From assembly GCA_963169105.1 (NCBI GenBank), contig OY720634.1, forward strand, positions 151,473,584 to 151,537,583: DNA of 64,000 nt. The letters are read 5' to 3'. Source of the DNA: Ceriagrion tenellum (Eukaryota; Arthropoda; Insecta; Odonata; Coenagrionidae). Below are positions 32,722 to 42,264 of this stretch, one piece after another; within the stretch, counting starts at the first letter, position 1; each line of letters opens with the position of its first letter. The notes below the pieces were generated by a model, which did no database searches, was not told the DNA's origin, and saw nothing but the letters and a program-made list of their open reading frames with translations. Position numbers and translations under genes: made by a program.

Positions 32722-33586
32722 TTTCTCACCACTGGAGATCGTTTCAGCACAATTGGCAACAGCTATCACATTGGCTATTCAACTGTGAGTCGCATGGTCA
32801 CTGAGGTGCGTACCGCTGTATGGCGGAGACTGCAGCCTGTATACCTTCCACAGCCCACAAAAGAAATTTGGGACGCAAATATCGCAGGATTCTATGAAAA
32901 GTGGCAGTTTCCAAACTGCATAGGAAGCATTGACGGCAAGCATGTACGGATAAAATGTCCCAAAAAAACTGGATCTACATAAGTACTTCAATTATTTACG
33001 TACATACTCCATCGTACTCCTGGCGATTGCTGACCATGATAACAAATTCACATGCATCTTTGGAGGAGTTGGAGGGTTGGAGGATTTGGAAAAAAACAGT
33101 GACGGAGGTATTTTTAAAGCTTCGCCTATGGGCAAAAGAATTGATCATGGGATTTTGAACGTTCCAGATAATAGACCTCTACCAGGACGGAATATGCCAA
33201 CACCATGCGTCCTGGCCGGCGACGAGGCTTTCCTATTACGGATGTATTCAATGAGGCCATACCCTTGCAGAGACGTGAGAAATGATGTACCAAAGGAAAA
33301 CTTTAATAAAGGGTTGTGCCGTGCCAGGCGTACGGTCGAGGATGCATTCGGGATTCTAGTATTAAAGTGGAGAATTTTCTTAAGACCAATAGAAGTTAAG
33401 GTAGAGACCGCAACATTAATTGTACAGGCAACGTGTGTTCTGCATAATTATCTAAGGATAAAGAATTGTGACCAAGGCTTTGGACATCTACTCGAACCAG
33501 CGAGCCTTTCAAGGGTAGGAGCCTTTCAGAATCAGGATTTGCATCCCCGAAGACCGCCTGCCGCTGCTTTTCTCGTCCGTGAATAG
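32722..33586 (+). pseudogene. Harbinger DDE nuclease, catalytic exon with frameshift
   Basis: Continues the exon at 31378: FLTTGDRFSTIGNSYHIGYS, WRRLQPVYLP, FPNCIGSIDGKHVRI (first catalytic Asp in IDGKH). A frameshift follows at about 32980 with a premature stop. The frame then resumes with YSIVLLAIADHDNKF, NSDGGIFKAS (second Asp), LRMYSMRPYP and LCRARRTVEDAFGIL (catalytic Glu). It closes with TCVLHNYLR. All three DDE residues are therefore still visible. The preceding acceptor reads TTTTTACAAG where ACAGG would keep the phase, so the splice site is probably mutated as well. The enzyme normally cuts DNA together with its MADF/Myb-like partner, encoded here on the other strand. Confidence 0.85.
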
Positions 33587-34189
33587 TTTGTTACTTTCTT
33601 TAACAACTAATTATTAATAATGGTAATTGCAACAATTTGTAAAATATTTCTTTTTCATTATTCGTTCTAATATGATATTCGTCCGAAAAAAAGACCCAAA
33701 TTGATACTCCATTTGAAATGTGACAATCACTTGAGACAAATAAATATTTGTAATAAACCCAATGCATTAACTGAGTGGACGCGGACCATGAATCTCATTA
33801 CCCTGGATTTTAAGAGGCATCCTCTATTATCACATATCCATATCCAGTTCAATGATTTCTAAGGGCAGTGTTAAATTATTTCTTTTCGCGGCGAGACTAT
33901 GGTGTGGAGGACATAGTGGAAATCGGAATTTATTACAATGTATTCTTTCATTTTAGTCTCACCGTCTGGAAATATCTCTTAGTAAAAGCTACTTATGTTT
34001 CATAGATTGAACTGTTGACGACATTGAAACTTTTTAGGCCTTCCTTTTCTGATTTTCTTTCCATTTACACAAGGTTACATTTTCATTTATTGGGTCACTC
34101 ATGGCGGACGGGAAAATGTCTAAGATTCGTTTTGGTCAGTCGCATCATAGTTGCAGAGTTTTTCCGAACTACAAAGGTACGCTTTCAAA
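33587..34189. other. Harbinger-internal region between the two genes
   Basis: AT-rich, no gene. It includes the 3' end of the nuclease gene; AATAAA and ATAAAT-type motifs near 33739-33760 could serve as poly(A) signals. Confidence 0.35.
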
Positions 34190-34862
34190 CTCACAGGAGA
34201 CTATAAATATTATTAAAGTTACTTTCGTAACATTTCCCTCCGAGTCCTCGGCAAGCATCGGGTTTCATTGCCGTCATAATCGCCGAGGACTCGAGAGGTG
34301 TTTGGCAGATATCGCAGCCACGCCCGACGCCCATCGGATTGGTGACTACGCTGCGGTTGAGTCGTGCGTACGGAGTAGACGGAGGGACCCAAGTATAACG
34401 GCCTTCCGCATGCGAGCTGCAAGTGACTCCGCCTGTGCCACGCAGGACGGAATACACTTGATGCTCTCCAGCAGCGAGCCCTTAACTCCACCGAGCACAC
34501 CTATGATAGGAACTACCAGTTTAGCAGAGTGTCCTCGGTACATTTGCCGAAGCTCAAAGAGCAGGTCTTGATATTTCGTCTGTTTCTCCGCCTCCTTTGC
34601 ATCCATGTTGGTTTCAGCCGGGGCCGAAAACTCTTATCACGAACATGGAGCGTGAGAGGTGGTCTAGGAAAACGATATCAGGCTTGGTCGCCTCCACCTG
34701 CCTGGCGGTAGAAAAGGAGTAATTCCACCAGATGGTGCATTTATCGTTCTCCACGACGGACTCAATATCTCCAGGGGCATACGGCAGCACAGGAGTATCG
34801 TCGATGCCAAAATGCTGTCGAAGATGGAAATATAAAACCCGCAGGGCCGCATTGTGCATTAT
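34190..34862 (-). pseudogene. LINE ORF2 C-terminal fragment inside the Harbinger
   Basis: Minus-strand frames 34859-34614 and 34606-34346 are neighbours separated by a frameshift. Together they show a LINE C-terminal domain: RVLYFHLRQHFGID, CTIWWNYSFSTARQVEATKP, DIVFLDH, then KQTKYQDLLFELRQMYR, VPIIGVLGGV and a closing RMRKAVILGSLRLLR. I know this block from arthropod non-LTR retrotransposons. The 3' UTR has a 12-bp hairpin (CGAGTCCTCGGC/GCCGAGGACTCG, about 34241-34296). The copy is strongly 5'-truncated. Confidence 0.7.
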
Positions 34863-35604
34863 TCTTATTATTATTAATTAAAATAATATAATTATTATTT
34901 TTTAATATTTATAATAAAAGTATCGGGTATATAAAAAGGTAACATTTGTTCGAATTACTCAAGGTACGACTGAACAAGATGAATCTTCACCAGTCGCCCG
35001 CCAAATTAACTTCCCGGAAAATGATGATGTTACATAGTAGGTATAGAGGGAATCGAAATCACGTTAACAAAAATGCTATAGTTACAACTCCTAACCTGTT
35101 CCGATGTTTGCTCTTCAACAAAGTAATGGACGGTTTATTTTTCAGGAAATAGAGTTGTTAAATAAGCTGCCATGATGAAAGACCATGCCATAGATTAGAC
35201 ACGAATGTAAATGGATTAACACAAAGGGATACGTTCAAAGGGGTTAATCATAAAATGTTTACCAATAAACATTTCTATACTATGATATAATCATAATAAT
35301 TTTCTTTGATAGTCACAACACGATGTATTCGAAACATGAATAACAAAGATATACAATATTACAGCGTTAATACAAGGGTAATGCTCAGTAAAAAATATGC
35401 TTCAGGTTTCAGGCTATTGACCCAATGTAATGACAGAAGTATTGTTTGCAAATTAATGAGCCATGCCTGCCTGTATACTCTCATCTCCCTCATCGAGGCA
35501 GAAGGGAGTATTATTTATGTGAGGCGCTGAGTTCATGAACGTAGCACGTCAATCACAGAGAAACATATTATAAATATTGATAAGTTAGTTTAAACATATC
35601 TTAC
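34863..35604. other. Harbinger-internal intron sequence
   Basis: AT-rich with ATT-repeats at 34861-34920. It forms part of the intron between MADF exons 1 and 2. No gene seen. Confidence 0.4.
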
Positions 35605-35755
35605 CTGACATTCCAATCTTTGAGGCAATTTCGTCCCACTTCTTCTGAGTGAGTCGGGAATTTTTGTAGCCCTCCAAATTCATTTTATAGAGAACTTCAT
35701 GCTCTCTCACCATTTCTATTAGCTTCTCTGTTGTTTCGGATTCCATGTCAAGCAT
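35605..35755 (-). CDS. Harbinger MADF/Myb-like protein, first exon
   Basis: Starts at MLDMES (35755) or MES (35746) and encodes the first half of a MADF/Myb-like DNA-binding domain: EKLIEMVREHEVLYKMNLEG, LTQKKWDEIASKIGMS. It ends at a strong donor, TGTCAG/GTAAGA (35605/35604). The next exon lies nearly 3 kb away at 32593 because other sequence, including a LINE fragment, fills the intron. In Harbinger elements this protein binds the transposon ends and brings the nuclease there. The open frame extends upstream into the subterminal repeat region, but that part is unlikely to be translated. Confidence 0.75.
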
Positions 35756-35982
35756 GCACCGACCACACAAGACAAAGTCAGGTACACAACTGCCCATAAA
35801 GTATCCCCTGCACGCTAGCGAGCCGCGCGAACAACCCGTCGTGAGCGATCGGTTCGCCTGCCCGCGCATCTGATCGCGCGCGTCTCGTTGCCCGCGCGAA
35901 CTGATCGCCTGCCGGCGTGTGTCACTGCTATGCGCTCCTTGTGTTGGGTTGTTCGCGTTCGCCTTGGTGTGTGGAGGCCTAG

Positions 35983-36648
35983 GGCGAGACCGATGACGCT
36001 AAGAAAGTCTGGTACGTGGTCAGCGCGCTCGGTAGCTCGGACGTGGCCGAGGACATTATTATTAACCCTCCGGCTGAAGGAAAGTACAAGAAGGTGAAAA
36101 AGGCGCTAATTGGGAGGCTCTTGGCGTCTCAGGAGGAAAATACCAGGCAGCTGATAGCGCACCAGGAGATGGGCGACCGGAAACCCTCCCAGTTCCTTCG
36201 CCATTTGCGCCGGTTGGCTGGGCGCGACATCCCGGAAAGTTTCCTCCTGTCCTTATGGATCAGTCGCTTGCCGTCCCACCTGCAGCCCATTGTCACGGTG
36301 CAGGACAATGTGGATCTGGAGACTGTGGCACACATGGCGGGTCGGGCGTACGACGTCACCCCGCGGCCTCAGGTTGCAGCCGCCCCAGCCAGCGACTCCC
36401 TCATAGCAAAGCTCCTGCAGCGCGTCGAGGACCTTCTGCAGGTAAGTCACCGCACTGTCCGTTTCCATTCCCGAGGCTACATCCCGCTCGCGGCCCCGCG
36501 GTCGGTCCGGCGACAGCGGCCAGCACGGCCCCCGCGCTGGCTCACCGCCTCCTGCCGCCGGTGCTATTTCCATTCCCGCTTCGGAGCCCGCTCCCGAAGG
36601 AGCCGCTCTCCGTGCTCTTTCCGCTCTCCCCAGTCGGTAGGGCGGTAG
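35983..36648 (+). pseudogene. Ty3/Gypsy gag, N-terminally truncated
   Basis: Open frame entering from the Harbinger junction. It carries the capsid block of a common arthropod Gypsy Gag: KVWYVVSALGSSDVAEDII, NPPAEGKYKKVKKALI, QEMGDRKPSQFLRHL, LLSLWISRLPSHLQPIV and DLETVAHMAGRAYDV. Homology fades after about 36430. The first 80 or so codons are absent on both sides of the Harbinger, so sequence was lost at or before that insertion. The element is an old retrotransposon copy; protease follows in another frame. Confidence 0.75.
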
Positions 36649-37122
36649 CCCGCCCCCAGGCTTGCCGCCTGTTCGTCCCGGACCGCACAACGGGGCAAAG
36701 TTTCCTTATGGACACCGGGTCGGATTTCAGTGTATTCCCCAGGAACCTTGTGAAACGCCCGCGGGAGAAGACGAGCTACGAATTATGAGCGACCAACAAT
36801 ACAGCGATCGCGACACGGCTGAATCTCCCTCACGCTGGACATCGGGTTACGACGTAACTTTACGTGGCGTTTCGTTGTCGCTGACGTCGCGAAGCCCATT
36901 ATCGGCGCGGACTTCCTAAAATATTTCGCCCTGCTAGTGGACATACACCGAAAACGCTTTGAGGACCCGCTCAGTACCTTGGACGTAAAGGGCCGTACGA
37001 CACTCTTCCCGCGCAGGACAGCGTGAAAGCCATCAGTGGTGAAGGGCGGTACCACGGTCTGCTGTGCGAGTACCCTGGGATCACGCAGCCCGCCGGACGG
37101 CCCCAGTCCGTTAAACACGACG
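36640..37122 (+). pseudogene. Ty3/Gypsy protease and start of RT region, broken
   Basis: CRLFVPDRTTGQSFLMDTGS contains the aspartic protease motif DTG (Asp codon at 36711), followed by DFSVFP. After a frameshift the second half of the protease is seen near 36865-36960 (FVVADVAKPIIGADFL). The linker to RT comes next (YPGITQPAGRPQSVKHD at about 37070-37120), where the Transib-like element interrupts it. Several shifts and stops make it non-functional. Confidence 0.75.
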
Positions 37123-37344
37123 CACAGTGGGCTGAAATCAAAAAAAGCTGGACAAAATTCCAAAATGACTTTTTTGGAGATAGAATCATGAAATTTGGTA
37201 CATATACACACAATTGATTGGCAACCAAGGAATGACATGTCATTTGTCATGTTCTGTTGCCGTTCCCGAGATACAAAAGGCGGAGGCGGAGAGCAAAAGG
37301 GTTCCGCCAAGGCAGGGAAAACCCTCCAAGATAGGGAAAACCCG

Positions 37345-37387
37345 CCACCCGCTACGGCCGCCGACCCTAGGCGGCCGTAGCGGGTGG
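37345..37387. repeat. Perfect 18-bp GC-rich palindrome
   Basis: CCACCCGCTACGGCCGCC at 37345-37362 and its exact reverse complement at 37370-37387, separated by GACCCTA. It lies inside the Transib-like element and could form a stable hairpin or mark a nested miniature element. Confidence 0.85.
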
Positions 37388-38609
37388 CTATTGTTCCCTA
37401 CGCCGCGCTGTACAGGGAAAGATGTAGCCTGAAAATAAATTGAATACAAAAACTTCTACTTAGCATTGCGTTCGCTCCAATTCTCTCAATCACACATATC
37501 AGCTAGGAAGTGAGTAGAAATAATGTAAATTAAAGAGTTTATTAAACAGGATTTATTTGGTTGTGCCTCTGTATTAAGCTATTTTCGATAATTTGTTTCC
37601 TTCCTGTGTGAATATATATGATATTTTATGCGTGTAGAGCCTGTAGAAATAATTAGCAATGCATTTATGTTAAAAATGACGAATAAGAAGCAATAAATTC
37701 CTTACGGCTTGAAAAAACTTACTCAGGAGCACGGCATTTCCAGCTCCCGGCGCGCGTCTCAGGCTCCGGACGCGCGTACGAAAAATCAAATGTAATTTTC
37801 GGCGTCGCAAACGAATTTTTAATTTTATTTCAGATCCAGCTTTAGGAAGCTTCAAGAATTGATATAACATGAGTCACTTGTCAGGCACTTTTTTAAAACG
37901 CTGGGTATTTACTACTTAACCCTTTCGCGCCGAAGTCACTCAAAGGAAAATGCTTTCCCTGCTAAGAGTAGCATGAGAATTTTCTGTACTTCTCTCTACG
38001 GAGCTCTCTCGTGGCGATGAATCGCTCAGGTATCCCTTTTGACCGTTTTGGAACCCCACTCAGCGGGACGCCGTGCCCTTCTTATCCCCCCCCCCCAACA
38101 CTTGGCAGCCCCTCTCTCAGCAGGAGGCCGCTGTAAGTTTGTTGCATTAGCGGTGGTTTTTAAAAATAATTCTTCGCTGTATACTTCAAAAACTTATATC
38201 TTTAAATGAATTTCTTATGTTAGTTTGAGCGTTTTACAATTATAAACGAAATTCTAGCGTTAATATTAACAAATTTAGATTTCTGTTTAGAGGTCAAACT
38301 ATCGAGAGTTCAACACAAGAACTCCGTTACTATCAACGCTAGAACTTTGTTTGAAATTTGCTAAGACTCAACAAAAAAAATAATTCACTCCATAATGTTA
38401 AAAATATTGTTGAGTGAAAAAAATAATTGCCACGAAAAACCATTGCAAATGCAATAAATTAACCGCGGATTCATGCAGCAAGGAGGGCTACTAACAATAA
38501 GTTGAGCTCACTTGCCGAGAAAGGGTCTGGGCTGTCCCTGTGCTGGGTCTCGAAAGTTAACAGCATACCTGAGTTTATTGCTTGGGCGGCGATCACTTCC
38601 CATCCCCTC

Positions 38610-38714
38610 CGTCGGCCACAGCCGACATTCGTTCGTTTGCGAAGGAAAACCCCCGTCGGCTAGAGCCGACATTCGTTCTTTTACGTATGAAAAACTACGT
38701 CGGCTATGGCTTGG
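38610..38714. repeat. 44-bp tandem repeat with internal hairpins
   Basis: Units start at 38610, 38654 and 38698 (the last is partial). Each begins CGTCGGC, then, after a few bases, GCCGACATTCGTTC, so every unit contains a GTCGGC/GCCGAC hairpin. It lies inside the Transib-like element. Confidence 0.75.
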
Positions 38715-39079
38715 AATTTTGCGTGAAAATAGCGTCCGCCATTTTGTAACATGATATCACCAAAACTTTGGGAAAAAACTCCCAAAGTTAAGTAAAAGAG
38801 TGGTTTTAACAGACCTAGTGGTTTTTTATCCGATCAAATTCCGCCCACAGTGTCACCCTCAACTTAAATAGGAAGATTTTCGTAGAAAACTGAAGTCGGG
38901 TGTAATTTTGGTTATGTTTGAGCCCCTGTATCTCGGGAACGGCAACAGAACATGACAAATGACATGTCATCTCTTGGTTGCCAATCAATTGTGTGTATAT
39001 GTACCAAATTTCATGATTCTATCTCCAAAAAAGTCATTTTGGAATTTTGTCCAGCTTTTTTCGATTTCAGCCCACTGTG

Positions 39080-39136
39080 TGACGTCGCGCATTTTCTCCA
39101 CACCACTCCCTGGCCGCCCATCTAGTATAAACCGCG
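39080..39136 (+). pseudogene. Ty3/Gypsy pol fragment resuming after the Transib-like element
   Basis: Directly after the second target-site copy, the frame carries on the RT-linker motif interrupted at 37122 (VAHFLHTTPWPPI, stop, YKPR), matching the H-I-x-T-x-PPV..KPRR pattern of Gypsy pol. It shows that the two flanks were once continuous. Homology ends at about 39136; the rest of pol and the 3' LTR are absent. Confidence 0.6.
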
Positions 39137-39863
39137 ATGTCTATCTTATGGGAGGAACTTTCTGTGCCCAATCTCGGATCCACACTGATTATTTATTACT
39201 TATTCCACATATTGCATCATATTGGAGAAGAACGAACATTTATACACACATTTTTATAAACTACCAAGCACATAAGTAAAAAATATTTAGTTTTATAAAA
39301 ATAACAGCATCTTACCTTTCTACAATATCTGTTCTTTCTTACACGTTGATTTTTTCTTCACTAAAAATTATAAAAAAACTTGGTACTGAAGGATTTTATT
39401 TGCAAGACCACCCTGCTTGCTCAAAATGGCTACTTTAGCTATGCGATTTTTCAGGTTTTACCTATAGTAAGATGCTGCCATCTTTGATATAAAATTTGGG
39501 ACTTTTTAACAAGCGGAAATACATTAAATAAAGGGAGGTAGCTCACTGTGCCCAAGCCTTCCATGTACTATATAGAACACATACAGGTATGAATTGGAGA
39601 TATAAAATAGACTGTAATAAAAGAAGTTCATTATTCCTCATAGGTTTAAACATCTTAAACTGCGCCACTTGGAGTAAAATTACAGCTGTCTCTCAAAGTT
39701 ATTGACTCATGGCTTACACAGCAATTAACCTAGAACTTTGACCTTTTCCCAAAAATTCTGAACTTTGACTCCCTATAAATGCTAACGCCAAGAGTAACCC
39801 ATGCTGTTTTATTTTTTTTGCTAAGTACTACCCTCTGGTGTGCAATCAATGCCATATTTATTT
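39137..39863. other. Unassigned stretch left of the Loa-type LINE
   Basis: No gene. The motif GAACTTTGACC near 39733 and 39760 recurs near 45853 on the far side of the LINE, and similar motifs occur at 16610-16640. The LINE therefore landed in an older dispersed repeat. Confidence 0.45.
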
Positions 39864-39877
39864 CAGTGGGACACTTA
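39864..39877. repeat. Left target-site duplication of the LINE
   Basis: CAGTGGGACACTTA, repeated with one change at 45628-45641 (CAGTGGGTCACTTA). The pair frames the LINE exactly: the inner side here abuts the (TTAGA)n-like 3' tail. Confidence 0.8.
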
Positions 39878-39963
39878 GATTAGATTAGTTGTGGTGGAGC
39901 TCCTCGAGGAGGACCTGAGGCAACTAGACCTGTTGGTCCTTTGTGCTGGCCACCTTGTTTGTA

Positions 39964-42264
39964 TCACCCAAAGAGATTGATGGCCTTGCTGAAGGCCAGA
40001 ATGTCCTCGATGGGGATACCCCTAACTTCAGCTGGTTCCAGAAAGGGAGATCCCAGGTGCCTAATTCTAGTCCTCATCAGGGCCGGACAGTCGCAGAGAA
40101 CGTGAGATGTGGTCTCGTCCTCTTCTTCGCACCACCTGCATCTGGCAGAATCCACCAGCTTCAGAAGGTGGAGGTGCCTCATGACGTGATAGTGTCCAGT
40201 TAAGAGTCCCACTATCGTACGTAGTTGACGTCTAAACGACGTGACGACGTTTAGCAAAATGAGTCTTCTAGCCAGTCCCAGTTTTGGTCCTTCAATCAGG
40301 AGCTTAGCTTGTCTAAGCCCCTGTGTGTTCTGTCAGATCTCAGAATGGCGGGCGAGGCGCCACTTCTTGATCTCTGTTATCCCTGTTGAGGGTGCAATTG
40401 GGATGAAAGGCTCGGGCCCTATCGGGGAGTGATTTGAGCCTTCTCTAGCGAGTTGGTCCGCAATCTCATTTCCGGTTATGCCCACGTGTTCTGAGACCCA
40501 GAAAAGTTCTACCTTTCCGAGACTATTCAATGAATTAAGCGCATTACGGCATTCAAGAAGTAGTCTTGACATGCACCATGGTGACACCAGGGCCTTTAGG
40601 GCAGCTTGGCTGTCAGAACATATGTGAATTGGTCTACCTTTGAGACCTGTTTCCTTAACAACGTGAGCGCAGGTCAGCAGAGCATAGGCCTCTGCTTGAA
40701 AGACCGTTGCATATGCTCCCAACGAGATGGTGAGTCTTTTGTGTGGGCGCTGGCAATAAATGCCAGCTCCTGCTTTTCCTTCCTTTCTGGAGCCGTCGGT
40801 AAACCATAGTTGGGCACCATTGTGGTCTTTGTCCCTTTCCTTTGTCCACCACTCCCTTCCTGGGAAGTGGGTTTTGAAAAGTGGGGGTGTGTCAATGAGT
40901 GAAGCTGTTATTGAGTCCGAGCCCATCTCAAAGATAGGGCTTGACTCCTTAAGCTCCAGCCATATTTTCCTATGTCCGAATGGGTTTCCCCTGTTGTTCC
41001 ACTGTCCCAGTCTCTTGAGACGATATGCTGCTACCCTGGCTTGGGCTTCTGCTTCCACGTTCAGTGGAGAGAGACCCAGTAGGGTTTCCAGAGCTAAAGA
41101 TGGGGTGGTCTTCATTGCCCCCGTGATGCCCATGCAGGCCATTCTTTGCAGGTGGTTCAATTTTTTCTTTGCGGTGCATTGCCGCGTTTTCCTCCACCAG
41201 ACTATTGAACAGTGTAGAAAGCTGGGTTTTACTACTGCAGAATAAATCCAGCTGATCGCCTTTGGTTGAAGTCCCCAGGTTTTGCCTAGGGCTCTCCTAC
41301 ATGTCCATAGGGAGGCACATGCTTTCTTGGTTTTCTCCTCAAGGTGTGCCCCCAGTTAAGTTTGGAGTCCAGGAGGACTCCTAGGTACTTTACTGTTGTT
41401 GAAGGTTGTAGGAGCCTTCCTTGTAATGAAGGAAGTATGAGTCCTTCCCTTTTCCTCTTATTGGTAAACAATACGAGTTTTGTTTTTCCTGGGTTAACAG
41501 TCAGCCCTGTCTCATTGCATCAGCTCATCGTTTTGTCCGGAGCTTTCTGCATTAGTGTCGAAACGTATTGAGGTATTTGCCAGTAATGAGTATTGATACG
41601 TCATCTGCGTACCCCTGGGTGTAGGCTCCAGCCTTATTCAATGTTGAAATGAGGCCATCAACCACCATGTTCCATAGCAGTGGGGACAGAACTCCCCCCG
41701 AGGGCATCCACGAATCACAGCCACCTCCATCGTACTCTCCCTTAGAGCGGCCTTGACGATTCTTTCTTCAAGCATTAGCCTGATCCAGTTGACAATATGT
41801 GCGTGAACACCATGTCTTCTGGCTGCAAGGAAGATTTGATCAAATGATGTGTTGTTAAAGGCTCCTTCCACGTCGAGGAAAGTGCCCAAACCGTACATCC
41901 CATGTTCCAGTACCCCTTCTACCCTGGTAACAAGGTTGTGGAGTGCTGTATCAACTGATTAACCTTTTTGATAGGCATGTTGGTTCAGGTGTAGGGGATT
42001 TTCTTTCAGTGGTCCTTCCCTGATGTGTCTGTCTACTTTTTTCTCCATTGCTTTCAGCATGAAGGATATGAGGCTGATGCCATGGAAGGAGTCAGACAGT
42101 GTAGTCTGTCTTTCCTGGTTTGGGTATAAAGACGACTTTTGTAATCCTCCATGTTTTAGGGACGTACCCATATGCCAGGCAGGATCGAAAGATTCTGACA
42201 ATTGGTAGCAGTACCAGATTCTGTCCCTCTTGCAGAAGTGCAGGGAAGATGCCATCTTCACCAA
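39964..42264 (-). pseudogene. LINE ORF2, RT, RNase H and zinc-knuckle part
   Basis: Continues the frame that ends at 42092. Fragments in order: SDSFHGISLISFMLKAMEKK and NQHAYQKG (42264-41959), LGTFLDVEGAFNNTSFDQIF (41898 onward), and the RT active site YADD at 41611-41600, still intact. The thumb region is at 41471-41286. RNase H occupies 41160-40333 (LWFTDGSRKEG, VFQAEAYALL, ICSDSQAALKA, GITGNEIADQLAREG), with its acidic residues present. After one in-frame stop at 40333, the zinc knuckle CRWCEEEDETTSHVLCDCP follows, ending at 39964. At least three frame changes and one stop. RT and RNase H would act on the element's own RNA during target-primed insertion. Confidence 0.85.

Larger units (their letters stand above)
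29955..35979. mobile_element. PIF/Harbinger transposon, 6.0 kb
   Basis: Terminal inverted repeats match at 25 of the first 28 positions: left GGCCCACACACACCAATGCG from 29955, right, inverted from 35979, GGCCTCCACACACCAAGGCG, both continuing AACGCGAA. Flanking trinucleotides are TAA (29952-29954) and TAG (35980-35982), close to the 3-bp TWA duplication of this superfamily. Subterminal GCGAAC motifs cluster at both ends. It carries the two genes expected of an autonomous Harbinger, a DDE nuclease on plus and a MADF/Myb-like protein on minus, converging. Both are damaged. A LINE tail (30095) and another LINE fragment (34190) have inserted into it. It sits inside a Gypsy element. Confidence 0.85.
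37123..39079. mobile_element. Non-autonomous Transib-like transposon, 1957 bp
   Basis: Terminal inverted repeats of 152 bp (37123-37274 and 38928-39079) match at 149 positions without gaps, so the insertion is fairly recent. They begin CACAGTGGGCTGAAAT, and the first seven bases equal the RAG recombination-signal heptamer. After a 22-bp spacer comes ACAAAATTC, similar to the RSS nonamer. The flanks are CGACG (37118-37122) and TGACG (39080-39084), a 5-bp duplication with one change, in line with the CGNCG-type target of Transib elements. The interior has no transposase frame. It holds a perfect 18-bp palindrome, a 44-bp tandem repeat and a hairpin at 38764-38790. It splits a Gypsy pol gene. 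Confidence 0.8.

Noticed and set aside
34101..34571. 156-codon plus-strand frame
   Set aside because: It is the antisense of a clearly recognisable LINE C-terminal fragment.
36253..36788. Long overlapping frames on both strands in the GC-rich Gypsy region
   Set aside because: They are shadows of gag and protease in a GC-rich sequence; only the frames with Gag and DTG motifs were kept.
37915..37935. TTAACCCTTTCGCGCC as a second piggyBac end
   Set aside because: No partner end with TTAA was found nearby, and the sequence lies inside the Transib-like element.
38600..38715. CRISPR-like array
   Set aside because: Only two and a half units with no variable spacers, in an animal genome; a plain tandem repeat.
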